Below are positions 8,801 to 18,249 of a stretch of 64,000 bases of DNA, piece by piece (the stretch's first letter is position 1; every line of letters begins with the position of its first letter). Made by a program: the position numbers and the translations under genes. This DNA comes from Alteromonas marina (GTDB lineage Bacteria > Pseudomonadota > Gammaproteobacteria > Enterobacterales > Alteromonadaceae), in the NCBI RefSeq assembly GCF_000808575.1, contig NZ_JWLW01000013.1, forward strand, positions 1 to 64,000, read 5' to 3'. The notes beneath the pieces are model-generated. The model saw nothing but the letters and a program-made list of their open reading frames with translations. It did not search any database and had not been told where the DNA came from.

Positions 8801-10216
8801 ATGAAAACTGAGCAATTAACCTGCGATTATTTAATTGTTGGTGCTGGCGCGGTGGGGATGGCTTTTACTGATGTACTACTTCACGAAACTAATGCTAACA
8901 TTTTGATTGTAGATAAAAATGCGAAGCCCGGAGGGCATTGGAACTACGCTTATCCCTTCGTTACTCTTCACCAGCCGTCAGCTTTTTATGGCGTGTGTTC
9001 AAAAGAGTTAAATCGTGGCGTTATTGATAAAACAGGATTGAATGAAGGCTTAATGGGATTAGCCTCAGGCCAAGAAGTGAGTGCGTATTTCGATGCCGTA
9101 ATGAACGAAACCTTTTTACCTTCAAACCGTGTGCAGTATTACCCGCTTTGCGAGTACAAAGGAAATAAGCAGTTTGTTTCAACCTTAAGTGGCAAGCACT
9201 ACAACGTCACCGTGAACAAGAAAATTGTTGATGCCACTTATTTAAATACTAATATTCCGCTTACCCATACCCCAAGCTTTACCCGCGACGACGACGTTGC
9301 CTTTACGCCAGTTAATACCGTTGTTGAAAATATCAAAGGCTTTGACAACTATGTGGTTGTCGGTGGGGGTAAAACGGGTATTGATACCTGCCTATGGCTG
9401 CTTGAAAATCACGTCGCCCCGCATAATATCCACTGGGTAGTATCGCGAGATGCATGGTTACTGAACCGGAAGAATACGCAGCCCTTGAATGACTTCTTCT
9501 TTGATTCTATTGGGGCACAAGCAAACCAAATGGAAGCTATCGCTGCGTCAAGTTCCATCGAGGATATGTTCGACAAATTGGAAGAGCGGGGCGTTTTACT
9601 GCGTATTGATAAAAAAGTAAGACCCAGTATGTTTCACGGGGCAACGGTGAGCGAATTAGAGCTTAAAGCCTTACAAACGCTGCCATCTGTCGTTAGACAA
9701 GGTCGTGTTAAACATATCAGCCGCGAAGAACTGTGTTTTGAAAGCACAACATGGAAGATGCCAGATAACGCGTTGGTTATTGACTGCTCAGCTTCTGCAC
9801 TGACTAACCTAGAGATGAAAGCGGTGTTCGATGGCGACACCATCACCCCTCAAACAGTGCGCGCCTATCAACCTGTTTTTAGTGCTGCACTTATTGCCCA
9901 CGTTGAGGCTGCTTACAGCGATGAACGACAAAAGCAAATGCTGACACAAGTGGTTCCGCTGCCTAATCGCGACATCGATTGGTTGCCAATGACCGCAGCC
10001 ATGTTACGAAATATGCAAATTTGGGGTGAAGACACAGCGCTTAAAGCGTGGATCTACCACTGTCGATTAGATGGCTTTTCAAAAATAGTACACGGCGTGG
10101 CAAAAGACGATATGCAAAAAATGCAGGTGTTAGGGCGATTGAAAGAGGCAGCGGCACCGGCCATGCAAAAGCTGATGACTTATATACAAGGCTTAAAAGC
10201 GAGCGGACAACTTTAA
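8801..10216 (+). CDS. FAD/NAD(P)-binding oxidoreductase (monooxygenase-like)
   Basis: A 471-residue cytoplasmic flavoprotein. The N-terminus has the dinucleotide-binding motif YLIVGAGAVG (GxGxxG) followed by IVDKNAKPGGHWNY, which resembles flavin-containing monooxygenases. A second nucleotide-binding motif, YVVVGGGKTGIDTCLWLL, lies at about residues 184-201. This two-Rossmann layout fits FAD plus NADPH binding. The substrate is unknown. It starts after an AAGGA ribosome binding site nine bases upstream and is followed 16 bases later by the DUF2855 gene, with which it is likely co-transcribed and under TetR control. A role in modifying a small, possibly toxic, ketone or quinone is only a guess from this arrangement. 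Confidence 0.82.
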   Translation: MKTEQLTCDYLIVGAGAVGMAFTDVLLHETNANILIVDKNAKPGGHWNYAYPFVTLHQPSAFYGVCSKELNRGVIDKTGLNEGLMGLASGQEVSAYFDAVMNETFLPSNRVQYYPLCEYKGNKQFVSTLSGKHYNVTVNKKIVDATYLNTNIPLTHTPSFTRDDDVAFTPVNTVVENIKGFDNYVVVGGGKTGIDTCLWLLENHVAPHNIHWVVSRDAWLLNRKNTQPLNDFFFDSIGAQANQMEAIAASSSIEDMFDKLEERGVLLRIDKKVRPSMFHGATVSELELKALQTLPSVVRQGRVKHISREELCFESTTWKMPDNALVIDCSASALTNLEMKAVFDGDTITPQTVRAYQPVFSAALIAHVEAAYSDERQKQMLTQVVPLPNRDIDWLPMTAAMLRNMQIWGEDTALKAWIYHCRLDGFSKIVHGVAKDDMQKMQVLGRLKEAAAPAMQKLMTYIQGLKASGQL

Positions 10217-10232
10217 TAGGTTAAAAATAACG

Positions 10233-11345
10233 ATGAAACAGTTTCAAATAGATAAAACGAACCCAAACTGCTTTCGAATAATGCAAGCAGAAGGTAGCCC
10301 CGATAACGCGCGAATAGAGGGTACTGATAACACAAAAAGCCTAGTAATCAAAATTGAAAGGTTCGCGTTTACTGCCAATAACCTCACCTACTATATGGTG
10401 GGTGACAAGCTTGGTTATTGGCAGTTTTTTCCACCGATTAACACCAGCAGTAATGAAAATTGGGGTGTTATTCCAGTATGGGGCGTGGGTCAAGTAATTA
10501 GCTCTAACAACGATGCGGTAGGAGTAGGAAGTCGTTTCCTTGGTTATTTCCCGCCCGCTGAATATTTGGTTATGGCTAACACTACGGTGACAAACAACAA
10601 TTTAATAGACTGTAGCCCTCATCGTTTGAAGTTGCCCCAAGGGTATAATGTCTACCGACCACTTCCTTCACTAGCGGCCCACGCTGACGCTGAAATAAGC
10701 ACTAAGCAGCACGAGCAAGAAAACTTTCAGATGTTGCTGTGGCCGCTTTACGCCACGTCTTTCTGTTTGTCAGAAGTAATCGAATCCATACCCGCTTCAG
10801 CGCGAGAACAGTTGCTGGTGCTAAGTGCTTCAAGTAAAACCAGTTTAGGGCTTGCTTTTGCGTTAAAAGAAGCTGATATTAGCGCGATAGGCGTCACGTC
10901 AGATAAGCGTGTCGCACCCCTCAAAGGGTTAGATGTTTACAGCGCTGTTATTAGTTATGAACAGCTGGACATGTTGCAACTGAAAGGCACCGTTGTGGTC
11001 GACATGTCAGGTAATGCTCAGGTCAAAGCATCAATCAAGCATAGACTTGGTGCGCACCTAACCAGATACATCAACGTTGGGCTTACTCACTGGCAGGACA
11101 TTGAGCTATCAAGCGATGAGGAGTTTTTCTTTGCTCCTGCTCATATACAGCAGCGTATGTCTGAGATTGGGGCTGCTGAGTACCAAAAGTTAAGTAGCGG
11201 GTTTGTAGCAAAAGCCATTGCATGGAGCGCAGGTTGGTTGAACGTTGAAGAACGTGAAGGGTTGAGCGCGTTACAAGATGACTTTAGCGAACATCAACAA
11301 GGCCACATTCCTTCAAATGAAGGAAGAATATACACACTTGCTTAG
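10233..11345 (+). CDS. DUF2855-family protein
   Basis: A 370-residue protein matching the DUF2855 family, which is distantly related to medium-chain dehydrogenase/quinone reductases. Visible features are IERFAFTANNLTYYMVGDKLGYWQFFP near residues 42-68, PVWGVGQV, then an AREQLLVLSASSKTSLGLA stretch at about residue 190 that resembles the start of a nucleotide-binding fold but lacks a clean GxGxxG. It lies 16 bases after the FAD oxidoreductase. The two probably act on the same compound, and the TetR protein upstream probably senses it. No reaction can be assigned from sequence. Confidence 0.8.
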   Translation: MKQFQIDKTNPNCFRIMQAEGSPDNARIEGTDNTKSLVIKIERFAFTANNLTYYMVGDKLGYWQFFPPINTSSNENWGVIPVWGVGQVISSNNDAVGVGSRFLGYFPPAEYLVMANTTVTNNNLIDCSPHRLKLPQGYNVYRPLPSLAAHADAEISTKQHEQENFQMLLWPLYATSFCLSEVIESIPASAREQLLVLSASSKTSLGLAFALKEADISAIGVTSDKRVAPLKGLDVYSAVISYEQLDMLQLKGTVVVDMSGNAQVKASIKHRLGAHLTRYINVGLTHWQDIELSSDEEFFFAPAHIQQRMSEIGAAEYQKLSSGFVAKAIAWSAGWLNVEEREGLSALQDDFSEHQQGHIPSNEGRIYTLA

Positions 11346-11373
11346 CGTGTAACCAGAGCGCCCATATTGAGTT

Positions 11374-11398
11374 CGAGCGCTTTGATCAAAAGCGCTCG
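11374..11398. terminator. Hairpin between convergent genes
   Basis: Arms CGAGCGCTTT and AAAGCGCTCG surround GATCA. It lies between the convergent DUF2855 and hydrolase genes. There is no long T-run on either side, so it is a moderate bidirectional terminator candidate. Confidence 0.6.
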
Positions 11399-11411
11399 TT
11401 CGAAGGTAATA

Positions 11412-12308
11412 TCAGACGTATTGATTAAAGTAATCGGTGACTTTAGGCCATAGATGTTGACATTTCCGTGAGAAAAACTTCATGTGACCGATTTCTTTTA
11501 CGTTGTAGGCCTGTGGATCTAGCTCCTCAACTTCTGCTTCCATGTTGGGGAAAACGCTGATCATATCGTGAACGTTGTGAATATTAGCAATGTCGTCGTC
11601 GTTGGCGAGTAACCACTTAGAAGGTATCTGAATGGTGTCGTAGTGGTGCTGGTTTACATCACTGCCGAACCCTGTTTTTACGTATCCTTTCCCGTTACAC
11701 CATTTTTGCCACTGGCGCGCCACTTTTTTAGGCAGTGGCTCTCCCATGCCTACCCACTGAGACTTCGTATGGCCAAACAATAAATTACTCATGGGAATAT
11801 AGAAATTCATAAAGAAATGCGCTTTAAGCAAATAGCTTTTACGCATATTTCGTAGGCTACCTGATGAACTGCCAAAATTACAAAAAGCAGTGAGGTCATG
11901 TACGTTGTGCATTAAACCCAGTAGCTGACCTCCCGCACTATGACCAACAAGAAAATAGGGCACATTGGGGAAGTGAATCTTTAGTGTCTCGAGCACCGCT
12001 GGCATATCTTGCTCGCCCCAGGTTACGAGTGAAGCGTCACTTTGTTTAACACTGTCCTTTACCGACCCGCCAATGCCACGGTTATCGAACGTGATAACGC
12101 CAAACCCTTGCTCACTCAAGTAAGTGGCAAATGCGCTATAGAATTGGCGTTTTATACCTGTTGCGGGGCCAATCATGACTCCTGCTTTAGCAGGGCGGAC
12201 AGGAGAGTAAAGGGAAGCGGCAAGCGGTGTACTATCAGCACAAGTAACAGTGATATCTTTAACACTCGTACTTTTTAGGGGGTCGTGTTGCTTTGTTTTG
12301 CTCGACAT
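11412..12308 (-). CDS. Alpha/beta hydrolase
   Basis: A 298-residue serine hydrolase with the nucleophile at about Ser124 in YFLVGHSAGGQLLG, an oxyanion/strand region GVITFDNRGIGGS at about residues 70-82, and a late acid and His region (LLANDDDIANIHN; KEIGHMKFFS). No signal peptide, so it is cytoplasmic. The chosen ATG at 12308 gives a domain of usual length. A longer form starting from TTG at 12368 is possible but would place a promoter and palindromic operator inside the gene. It follows argA on the same strand with a 113-base gap after the predicted promoter region and is probably independently transcribed. The palindrome is identical to one before a DUF4442 gene, which hints at lipid or acyl-ester metabolism. 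A decayed homologue lies at 5848-6300. Substrate unknown. Confidence 0.85.
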   Translation of the reverse strand: MSSKTKQHDPLKSTSVKDITVTCADSTPLAASLYSPVRPAKAGVMIGPATGIKRQFYSAFATYLSEQGFGVITFDNRGIGGSVKDSVKQSDASLVTWGEQDMPAVLETLKIHFPNVPYFLVGHSAGGQLLGLMHNVHDLTAFCNFGSSSGSLRNMRKSYLLKAHFFMNFYIPMSNLLFGHTKSQWVGMGEPLPKKVARQWQKWCNGKGYVKTGFGSDVNQHHYDTIQIPSKWLLANDDDIANIHNVHDMISVFPNMEAEVEELDPQAYNVKEIGHMKFFSRKCQHLWPKVTDYFNQYV

Positions 12309-12328
12309 TGAAGATCTCGAAAACTCAT

Positions 12329-12365
12329 CTGGTCTAACCAGTAAACCTTCTGCACCAATAAAATG
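12329..12365 (-). promoter_or_regulatory. Promoter with FadR/GntR-like palindrome
   Basis: On the minus strand TTGCAT, 17 bases, and TTTACT form a plausible -35/-10 pair. The palindrome CTGGT-TAG-ACCAG (12329-12341) overlaps the end of the -10. The TGGT-N3-ACCA layout fits FadR-type GntR operators. The same palindrome with the same -10 overlap occurs at 41014. Confidence 0.6.
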
Positions 12366-12481
12366 CAATATCCTGACTATTTATTTTGCTGATAGTTAGT
12401 GCTGAGTGATAAGTGACGCGCAAATGCCACTGCTTAGCTGGGATGGTAAGCCATAGCATTCGCGCTAAAACGAGAGATTTC

Positions 12482-13792
12482 CTACACCGCCAACGTAAAT
12501 ACCTTAGAATTACGCTGGAAGTTATATAGCTCTTTCTTCACGGCAGGTAGCGCACTTATGTCAGCAGGTTCAAACCCTTGCTCTAAAAACCAGTGTGCGG
12601 TAACTGTGGTCAGTACAAAAATGCTGTTAATACCGGCTTCTTTAGCACGGGCGCGCACTTCATCTAAAATCCGTTCGCCACGGTTTTTGCCGCGATAGTC
12701 CTGGTGAGTCGCCACACATGCTAACTCGGCACAACCGTCTTCGGGGTATAAATACAAGGCTGCACAGGCGATGATCATGCCGTCGCGCACTATCACTATA
12801 AACTGGTTTATTTCATTTTCTAAACGTTCACGAGAGCGTTTCACTAACACGCCGCTTTCTTCTAGCGGTTTTATCAGCTTTAAGATACCGCCCACATCTT
12901 CGATGGTCGCTGCACGCAGCTGTTCGTAATGATGCTCCATTACGAGCGAGCCTGTACCGTCGCGAGTAAACAGCTCTTGAAGTAATGCGCCGTCTTTTTC
13001 AAAGCTGATGCAGTGAGCTCGGGGCACACCGGCAGCTACGCTGGTGGTAAGAGCGCTTAACACCGTATCTTCGGTGGTAATGTCGCCTGCCATGATCAAC
13101 TGCTCTAGTTGAGGGCGTTCAATGGTGCGAAGTAAACGACCTTCACGGTTATATACGCCATCAAAGTTCGAAAATACGATAAGTTTGTCCGCTTTAAGGG
13201 CTATAGCTGCCTGCGTAGCTACATCTTCGTGCGACAAGTTAAACACTTCTCCCGTTGATGAATAGCCCATAGGCGATAGCAGCACAATCGAACCATCGTT
13301 TAAATGATCATTAATGCCTGTGGTATCAATACGACGCACTAAACCGGTGTTTTCAAAATCAACACCGCCTCGCACGCCCATTGGCTTGGCAACCACAAGG
13401 TTGCCCGAGCACACGCGTATTTGCGAGCCGTGCATAGGTGAGTTTGGTAGCCCCATAGTCAGTAGGGCTTCTACCTGAGAGCGTACCGAGCCAGCGGCAT
13501 CTTTAACGCACTCAAGGGTTTGTTTGTCGGTAATGCGTACACCGCTTTCAAAGCGACCTTCGATGTTGCGAAGGGCTACGCGCTGATCAATCTGCGGGCG
13601 GGCACCGTGCACTACGACCACGCGCACGCCCAAGCTATTAAGCAGGGCAATGTCGTGAATAATATTTGGGAAATTAGGATGTTCGATGGCTTCGCCACCG
13701 AACATCAAAACGAAGGTCTTTCCCTGGTGAGCATTAATATAGGGCAGTGAACTGCGAAACAGTTTTATGCCGTCATGATGCGCTAATACCAT
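12482..13792 (-). CDS. argA: N-acetylglutamate synthase (amino-acid N-acetyltransferase)
   Basis: First step of arginine synthesis: acetyl-CoA plus glutamate to N-acetylglutamate. The 436 residues contain an N-terminal amino-acid-kinase-like regulatory domain (FVLMFGGEAI, VRVVVVHGARPQID, LIVFSNFDGVY) and a C-terminal GNAT acetyltransferase domain with the acetyl-CoA motif region (ELACVATHQDYRGKNRGERILDEV, residues about 360-385). This matches the E. coli ArgA architecture, in which the kinase-like domain binds arginine for feedback inhibition. It begins 18 bases after argH and is the last gene of the cluster. In several relatives an ArgA domain is fused to ArgH; here both are separate and full length. 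Confidence 0.96.
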   Translation of the reverse strand: MVLAHHDGIKLFRSSLPYINAHQGKTFVLMFGGEAIEHPNFPNIIHDIALLNSLGVRVVVVHGARPQIDQRVALRNIEGRFESGVRITDKQTLECVKDAAGSVRSQVEALLTMGLPNSPMHGSQIRVCSGNLVVAKPMGVRGGVDFENTGLVRRIDTTGINDHLNDGSIVLLSPMGYSSTGEVFNLSHEDVATQAAIALKADKLIVFSNFDGVYNREGRLLRTIERPQLEQLIMAGDITTEDTVLSALTTSVAAGVPRAHCISFEKDGALLQELFTRDGTGSLVMEHHYEQLRAATIEDVGGILKLIKPLEESGVLVKRSRERLENEINQFIVIVRDGMIIACAALYLYPEDGCAELACVATHQDYRGKNRGERILDEVRARAKEAGINSIFVLTTVTAHWFLEQGFEPADISALPAVKKELYNFQRNSKVFTLAV

Positions 13793-13810
13793 CTAAGCAG
13801 TTCCTTGTCG

Positions 13811-15193
13811 CTACCCTTGCTTATCCAAGTCTTCCAGCTCTTGATACAGTGCTTTCGTCACGGTTTCTTTGCTGGTGCCGCCCAAGATATTGCGTTGATT
13901 CACGCCGTACTCTAGCTGTAGTACCGGGTATACGTCGTCTTCAATTTTGTCGCAAATAGCCTGCATGTCGCTAAGTGGTAAATCTTCAATAGCGCAGCCT
14001 TTATCGATGGCTTGAAGCACAACGCGCCCTGCAATATCGTGGCCTGTTCTAAACGGCACACCTTTACCTACCAGATAATCGGCAAGCTCAGTGGCGTTAG
14101 AGAACCCTTGGGTTGCTGCAACGCGACAGCGCTCTTCGTTTAGCTGCAGTGAGTCAAGCACTTCACTGGCAATGCATAAACAAATATGCCACTGATTAAC
14201 CGTATCGATAGCGCCTTCTTTGTCTTCTTGCATGTCTTTGTTGTAGGCAAGAGGAAGGCCTTTCATGGTAACTAGCAGGGCCTGCAATGAGCCAAACACA
14301 CGGCCACATTTGCCGCGCATTAATTCAAGCGCATCAGGGTTTTTCTTCTGCGGCATAAGCGATGAACCAGAGGTTACGCTATCGCCAAGCTGTAAGAATC
14401 CTGCTTCGCCAGAGTTATAAAAAATCATATCTTCGGCAAGACGTGACAAGTGCATCATGCTAGTGCTGGCTACAAATAAAAGCTCTAGCACAAAGTCTCT
14501 GTCCGATACAGCATCAAGGCTGTTTAGGCATGGAGAATCAAAGCCCAGCTCTTCAGCAATGGCATGACGGTCTACAGGGAAAGTCGTGCCTGCCAATGCG
14601 CCAGAGCCTAGAGGGCACTGATTCATGCGAACTTTTAAGTCGTCTAAACGGCTTAAGTCACGCTTTAGCATTTCAACGTAAGCCAAGCACCAGTGTGCAA
14701 AGTGAATCGGCTGTGCACGCTGTAAGTGGGTGTAACCTGGGATGATCGCTTCTTGATGACGGCTAGCGGCATTAAGAAGCGACTTTATTACACCTAAAAC
14801 ATCAGCGCGAAGTGAGGCAATATGTTCACGTACCCACAAGCGAAAGTCGGTGGCAACCTGATCGTTTCGGCTACGCCCAGTATGAAGTTTACGACCAATG
14901 TCACCAAGCTTTTCAATAAGCGCAGCTTCAACAAAGCTGTGAATGTCTTCTTCGCTAGATGCGTTAAAGTCTAATTCACCTGCATCAGCTTTCGCTTTTA
15001 ACTCGCTCAATGCAGACTCAAGCTGGGCTTGTTCGTCAACGGTCAATACGCCTGCTTTTTGCAGCGCACGCGACCAGCTGATAGAGCCTTGAATATCTTG
15101 GCTTGCCATAACTTGGTCAAACGGCAGCGAGTCGTTAACCTGTTTAAACATACTACTTGCACCGGATTCAAACCGGCCACCCCACAACGCCAT
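13811..15193 (-). CDS. argH: Argininosuccinate lyase
   Basis: Final step of arginine synthesis: argininosuccinate to arginine and fumarate. The 460 residues show the fumarase/aspartase superfamily signature GSSLMPQKKNP at about residues 278-288, plus HTGRSRNDQVATDFRLW and YTHLQRAQPI active-site regions. It forms a cytoplasmic homotetramer in known family members. Gene order on this strand is argC-argB-argF-argG-argH-argA; argH lies 53 bases after argG and 18 before argA. The protein ends soon after the lyase domain (EDLDKQG) and carries no acetyltransferase fusion, unlike the ArgH(A) fusions of some marine gammaproteobacteria. Confidence 0.98.
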   Translation of the reverse strand: MALWGGRFESGASSMFKQVNDSLPFDQVMASQDIQGSISWSRALQKAGVLTVDEQAQLESALSELKAKADAGELDFNASSEEDIHSFVEAALIEKLGDIGRKLHTGRSRNDQVATDFRLWVREHIASLRADVLGVIKSLLNAASRHQEAIIPGYTHLQRAQPIHFAHWCLAYVEMLKRDLSRLDDLKVRMNQCPLGSGALAGTTFPVDRHAIAEELGFDSPCLNSLDAVSDRDFVLELLFVASTSMMHLSRLAEDMIFYNSGEAGFLQLGDSVTSGSSLMPQKKNPDALELMRGKCGRVFGSLQALLVTMKGLPLAYNKDMQEDKEGAIDTVNQWHICLCIASEVLDSLQLNEERCRVAATQGFSNATELADYLVGKGVPFRTGHDIAGRVVLQAIDKGCAIEDLPLSDMQAICDKIEDDVYPVLQLEYGVNQRNILGGTSKETVTKALYQELEDLDKQG

Positions 15194-15246
15194 GTGATGC
15201 TCCTTAAATGCTGTTCTGACTTAAGCTTTACTATTGTAGGTAAAGC

Positions 15247-16458
15247 TTATTGTTCACCTTGTTTTTTCAGTGCTTCGATACGACTTGAAAGGCTGAACAG
15301 GCGGATAAAGCCTTCAGCGTGCTTCTGGTCGTAAACATCATCAGCACCAAAGGTGGCAAAGTCTTCAGAGTAAAGACTATTAGGTGAACGACGCTGTGTT
15401 ACCGTAGCTTGGCCTTTGTATAGCTTAACCACGATATCGCCTGTTACTTTCTTCGCAAAAGAAGCAGCACCAGCAAGTAGCGCGTCGTTAAGGGCGGTGA
15501 ACCAACGGCCGTCGTACATCACGTGTGAGAACTCAAGGCCAATTTGCTCACGGTATTTAAGCGCAGCCTTATCTAGCACCATAGTTTCTAGGGCTTTATA
15601 CGCTTTAAGCAGTACGGTGCCTCCTGGCGTTTCATAACAGCCACGTGACTTCATACCAACAAGGCGGTTTTCAACAATGTCGATACGTCCAACGCCATGC
15701 GCCGCAGCTACAGTATTAAGTTTAACTAGCGCTTGATAAGGCGATAGTGCTTCACCATCAACGTGGGTAAGTTTACCTTCGTTGAACGACAGGGTTACAC
15801 GCTCAGGTGTGTCTGGTGCATCTTCAGGGTCAACGGTCATGGTCCACACTTGCTTGGTAGGCTCTTGCCATGGATCTTCAAGCTCGCCACCTTCGTGTGA
15901 AATGTGCCATGCGTTTGCATCGCGGCTGTAAATTTTTGTTGCTGACGCCGTGGTTGGAATATTGCGCTCTGCTAGATAAGCCAATAGGTCTTCACGGCTT
16001 ACCATGTCCCACTCACGCCATGGCGCAATAACCGTAAGGTCTGGGGCTAGAGCAGCAAAGGTACTTTCAAAGCGTACCTGGTCGTTACCTTTACCCGTAC
16101 AGCCGTGGCATAGTGCGTCGGCACCTACTTTACGGGCAATCTCTACTTGCGCTTTGGCGATCACAGGGCGTGCCATTGACGTACCCAGTAGATATTCACC
16201 TTCGTAAACCGCACCGGTAGTGATAGTTGGGAAGATATATTCGCTTACGAACTCTTCTTTCAAATCAACAATGTGGCATTCGCTTGCGCCAGATGCGATA
16301 GCTTTTTCATGAAGGCCTTCTAGTTCTTCATCACCTTGACCCACATCTGCTGCAAACGCGACAACTTCACAGCCATAGTTTTCTTTAAGCCATGGAATGA
16401 TGGCTGATGTATCAAGCCCGCCTGAATAGGCCAGCACGATTTTTTTAACTTTTTGCAT
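15247..16458 (-). CDS. argG: Argininosuccinate synthase
   Basis: ATP-dependent joining of citrulline and aspartate. The 403 residues start with the PP-loop nucleotide-binding motif [14 protein letters not shown] (residues 8-21), followed by [14 protein letters not shown] and [11 protein letters not shown], all diagnostic of type-1 argininosuccinate synthases. It sits 37 bases after argF and 53 before argH in the arginine operon, so it is under the shared upstream promoter and leader. Length is normal and no abnormality was seen. Confidence 0.98.
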   Translation of the reverse strand: MQKVKKIVLAYSGGLDTSAIIPWLKENYGCEVVAFAADVGQGDEELEGLHEKAIASGASECHIVDLKEEFVSEYIFPTITTGAVYEGEYLLGTSMARPVIAKAQVEIARKVGADALCHGCTGKGNDQVRFESTFAALAPDLTVIAPWREWDMVSREDLLAYLAERNIPTTASATKIYSRDANAWHISHEGGELEDPWQEPTKQVWTMTVDPEDAPDTPERVTLSFNEGKLTHVDGEALSPYQALVKLNTVAAAHGVGRIDIVENRLVGMKSRGCYETPGGTVLLKAYKALETMVLDKAALKYREQIGLEFSHVMYDGRWFTALNDALLAGAASFAKKVTGDIVVKLYKGQATVTQRRSPNSLYSEDFATFGADDVYDQKHAEGFIRLFSLSSRIEALKKQGEQ

Positions 16459-16495
16459 CTAAATAATCCTTCTAAGCGTCTTTTTAGGCGTCTTT

Positions 16496-17407
16496 TTAAG
16501 CGTTAAGTAATTGAGTAAGAATGGCGTTTTGGCCATGCATTCTATTTTCGGCTTGCTGCATTAATAGCGATTTATCGCTATCAATCAACGAGCCCGTAAT
16601 TTCTAAATCGCGATGGGCAGGTTGGCAGTGCATAACGTAGCTAGCACCGGTTGCTTCCATCAACGCTTCGTTCACCTGATAAGGCATGAACTTTTCTTTA
16701 ATCACTTCAAGTGGCGTCTCGTCACCCATTGAAAGCCATGTATCTGCATAGATAACGTCTGCACCGTTAGCAGCACTAAGCTCTGTGCTTTCAACAATCG
16801 ATACACCCGTTTTCTCGGCAATTGCTTTGGCTTGCGCCACAATTTCAGGTGCCGCTTCGTGCCCCTCTGGCGTAACTACGACTTGGTTGCATCCTAAAAG
16901 CGCACCAACAATTAATAGTGAGTGAGTTACATTGTTGCCGTCGCCCACATAAGCCATGGTAAGACCTTCGGTTTTGCCGAAGCGTTCAAACATAGTGAGG
17001 TAGTCGGCAAGACCTTGGCACGGGTGGTACTTATCGCACAATGCATTGATAACAGGCACGTTTGCAGCCTTAGAAAAGGTTTCTAGCGTCTCGTGAGAAA
17101 ACACGCGAGCGACAATGGCGTCAGCCCAGCAGGCTAGGTTGGCCGCAGTGTCTACCGCGTCTTCACGGCCGGCTAATTTGCCCGACTGTGCATCTAAGTA
17201 CACCATATGACCCCCAAGCTTATTAATACCGATATCAAAGCTTACGCGGGTTCGCAAAGACGGCTTTTCAAACAGGGCAACAATTGATTTCCCCGCTAGC
17301 ACGTTGCTGTAACTTGCTGGGGCTTGTTTAATTTCTACAGCCAATTGCAGCAAGTTTTTCATTGCGTCGGGTGTCCAGTCTGCAAAGGTGAGTAGGTCCT
17401 GTTTCAT
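16496..17407 (-). CDS. argF: Ornithine carbamoyltransferase
   Basis: Converts ornithine and carbamoyl phosphate to citrulline. The 303-residue protein carries the carbamoyl-phosphate motif [15 protein letters not shown] (residues about 47-61), the [11 protein letters not shown] motif, and the ornithine-binding region [10 protein letters not shown] near the C-terminus. The start overlaps the argB stop in an ATGA arrangement, which implies translational coupling. It is shorter than E. coli ArgF and closer to the arginine-biosynthetic forms of about 300 residues found in many other bacteria. Confidence 0.97.
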   Translation of the reverse strand: MKQDLLTFADWTPDAMKNLLQLAVEIKQAPASYSNVLAGKSIVALFEKPSLRTRVSFDIGINKLGGHMVYLDAQSGKLAGREDAVDTAANLACWADAIVARVFSHETLETFSKAANVPVINALCDKYHPCQGLADYLTMFERFGKTEGLTMAYVGDGNNVTHSLLIVGALLGCNQVVVTPEGHEAAPEIVAQAKAIAEKTGVSIVESTELSAANGADVIYADTWLSMGDETPLEVIKEKFMPYQVNEALMEATGASYVMHCQPAHRDLEITGSLIDSDKSLLMQQAENRMHGQNAILTQLLNA

Positions 17408-18249
17408 TGTACTTCTCCGGCATTGCCTTTTGTAAAGTCTGTGTGGGGTAAGTCAGCGTTTGTTGACGGTGTATTTGTCAACGCTGCGGGCAAAATTTGT
17501 GTACCCGTTTTTTTATTTAAGATGTCGTTGATGTCGGCGGCCCAACTCGCGATGTAAACCGCGCGGCCTAAATTTTCCGCGGACGCCAGTGCCGCATCCA
17601 CTTTTACTTTCATTCCGTCAGTGATCACGCCTTCATCTGCGTACTTCGATATGCTTGCAGCGTTAAGTTCGCTAATTAGCAATTTGTTACCGTCAAGTAC
17701 ACCGTCAACATTGGAAAGAAGTAAAAGCTCAGCATTAAGAAGTTCGGCGATGACCGTAGCCGCTTGGTCGGCATTGACATTTAGCAGTCGACCTTGTGGG
17801 CTTGAGCCAATAGAGCTAATGACAGGAAGTGTAGACTGCGCCAAAACGTTTTTTAAAAACGAAGCGTCTGCCGTTGATGGCACGCCCACGGCGCCGTATT
17901 GGTCAGCTAGTGGCTCGCATACCACCATATTGCCGTCTAACAACGACAAACCAACAGGGGTTAAGCCTGAAGCCAAAGCCGCTGCGCATAGCTGCTTATT
18001 GGCAGAGCCTGCAAGCGCTCCGCAGATGTAAGGCATATGTTCATCGGGCGTAACCCGAAGGCCATCAATTTTTGTGCTTTGAAGACCAAGACTCGCCATT
18101 AGCGTTTCCACTAATGGTCCGCCTCCGTGAACCACTACAACGGGGCGTGTGGCCTGCACGTTTTTTACGCTTAGAAATAAACGTGTCATTGCGGCGGTAT
18201 CGTCGAGTAATGCACCGCCAACTTTAATTACAATTGGTGAAACACTCAT
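17404..18249 (-). CDS. argB: Acetylglutamate kinase
   Basis: Phosphorylates N-acetylglutamate. About 281 residues from the chosen ATG ([17 protein letters not shown]). Family motifs are the K-G-G phosphate loop at [18 protein letters not shown] at about residues 39-48, and [14 protein letters not shown] with [12 protein letters not shown]. An upstream in-frame start at 18297 would add 16 residues inside argC; the ATG at 18249 is preferred because it makes an ATGA overlap with the argC stop and matches the family N-terminus. The C-terminal 25 residues (after [13 protein letters not shown]) are a hydrophilic extension not needed for the fold. Confidence 0.96.
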   Translation of the reverse strand: MSVSPIVIKVGGALLDDTAAMTRLFLSVKNVQATRPVVVVHGGGPLVETLMASLGLQSTKIDGLRVTPDEHMPYICGALAGSANKQLCAAALASGLTPVGLSLLDGNMVVCEPLADQYGAVGVPSTADASFLKNVLAQSTLPVISSIGSSPQGRLLNVNADQAATVIAELLNAELLLLSNVDGVLDGNKLLISELNAASISKYADEGVITDGMKVKVDAALASAENLGRAVYIASWAADINDILNKKTGTQILPAALTNTPSTNADLPHTDFTKGNAGEVQ

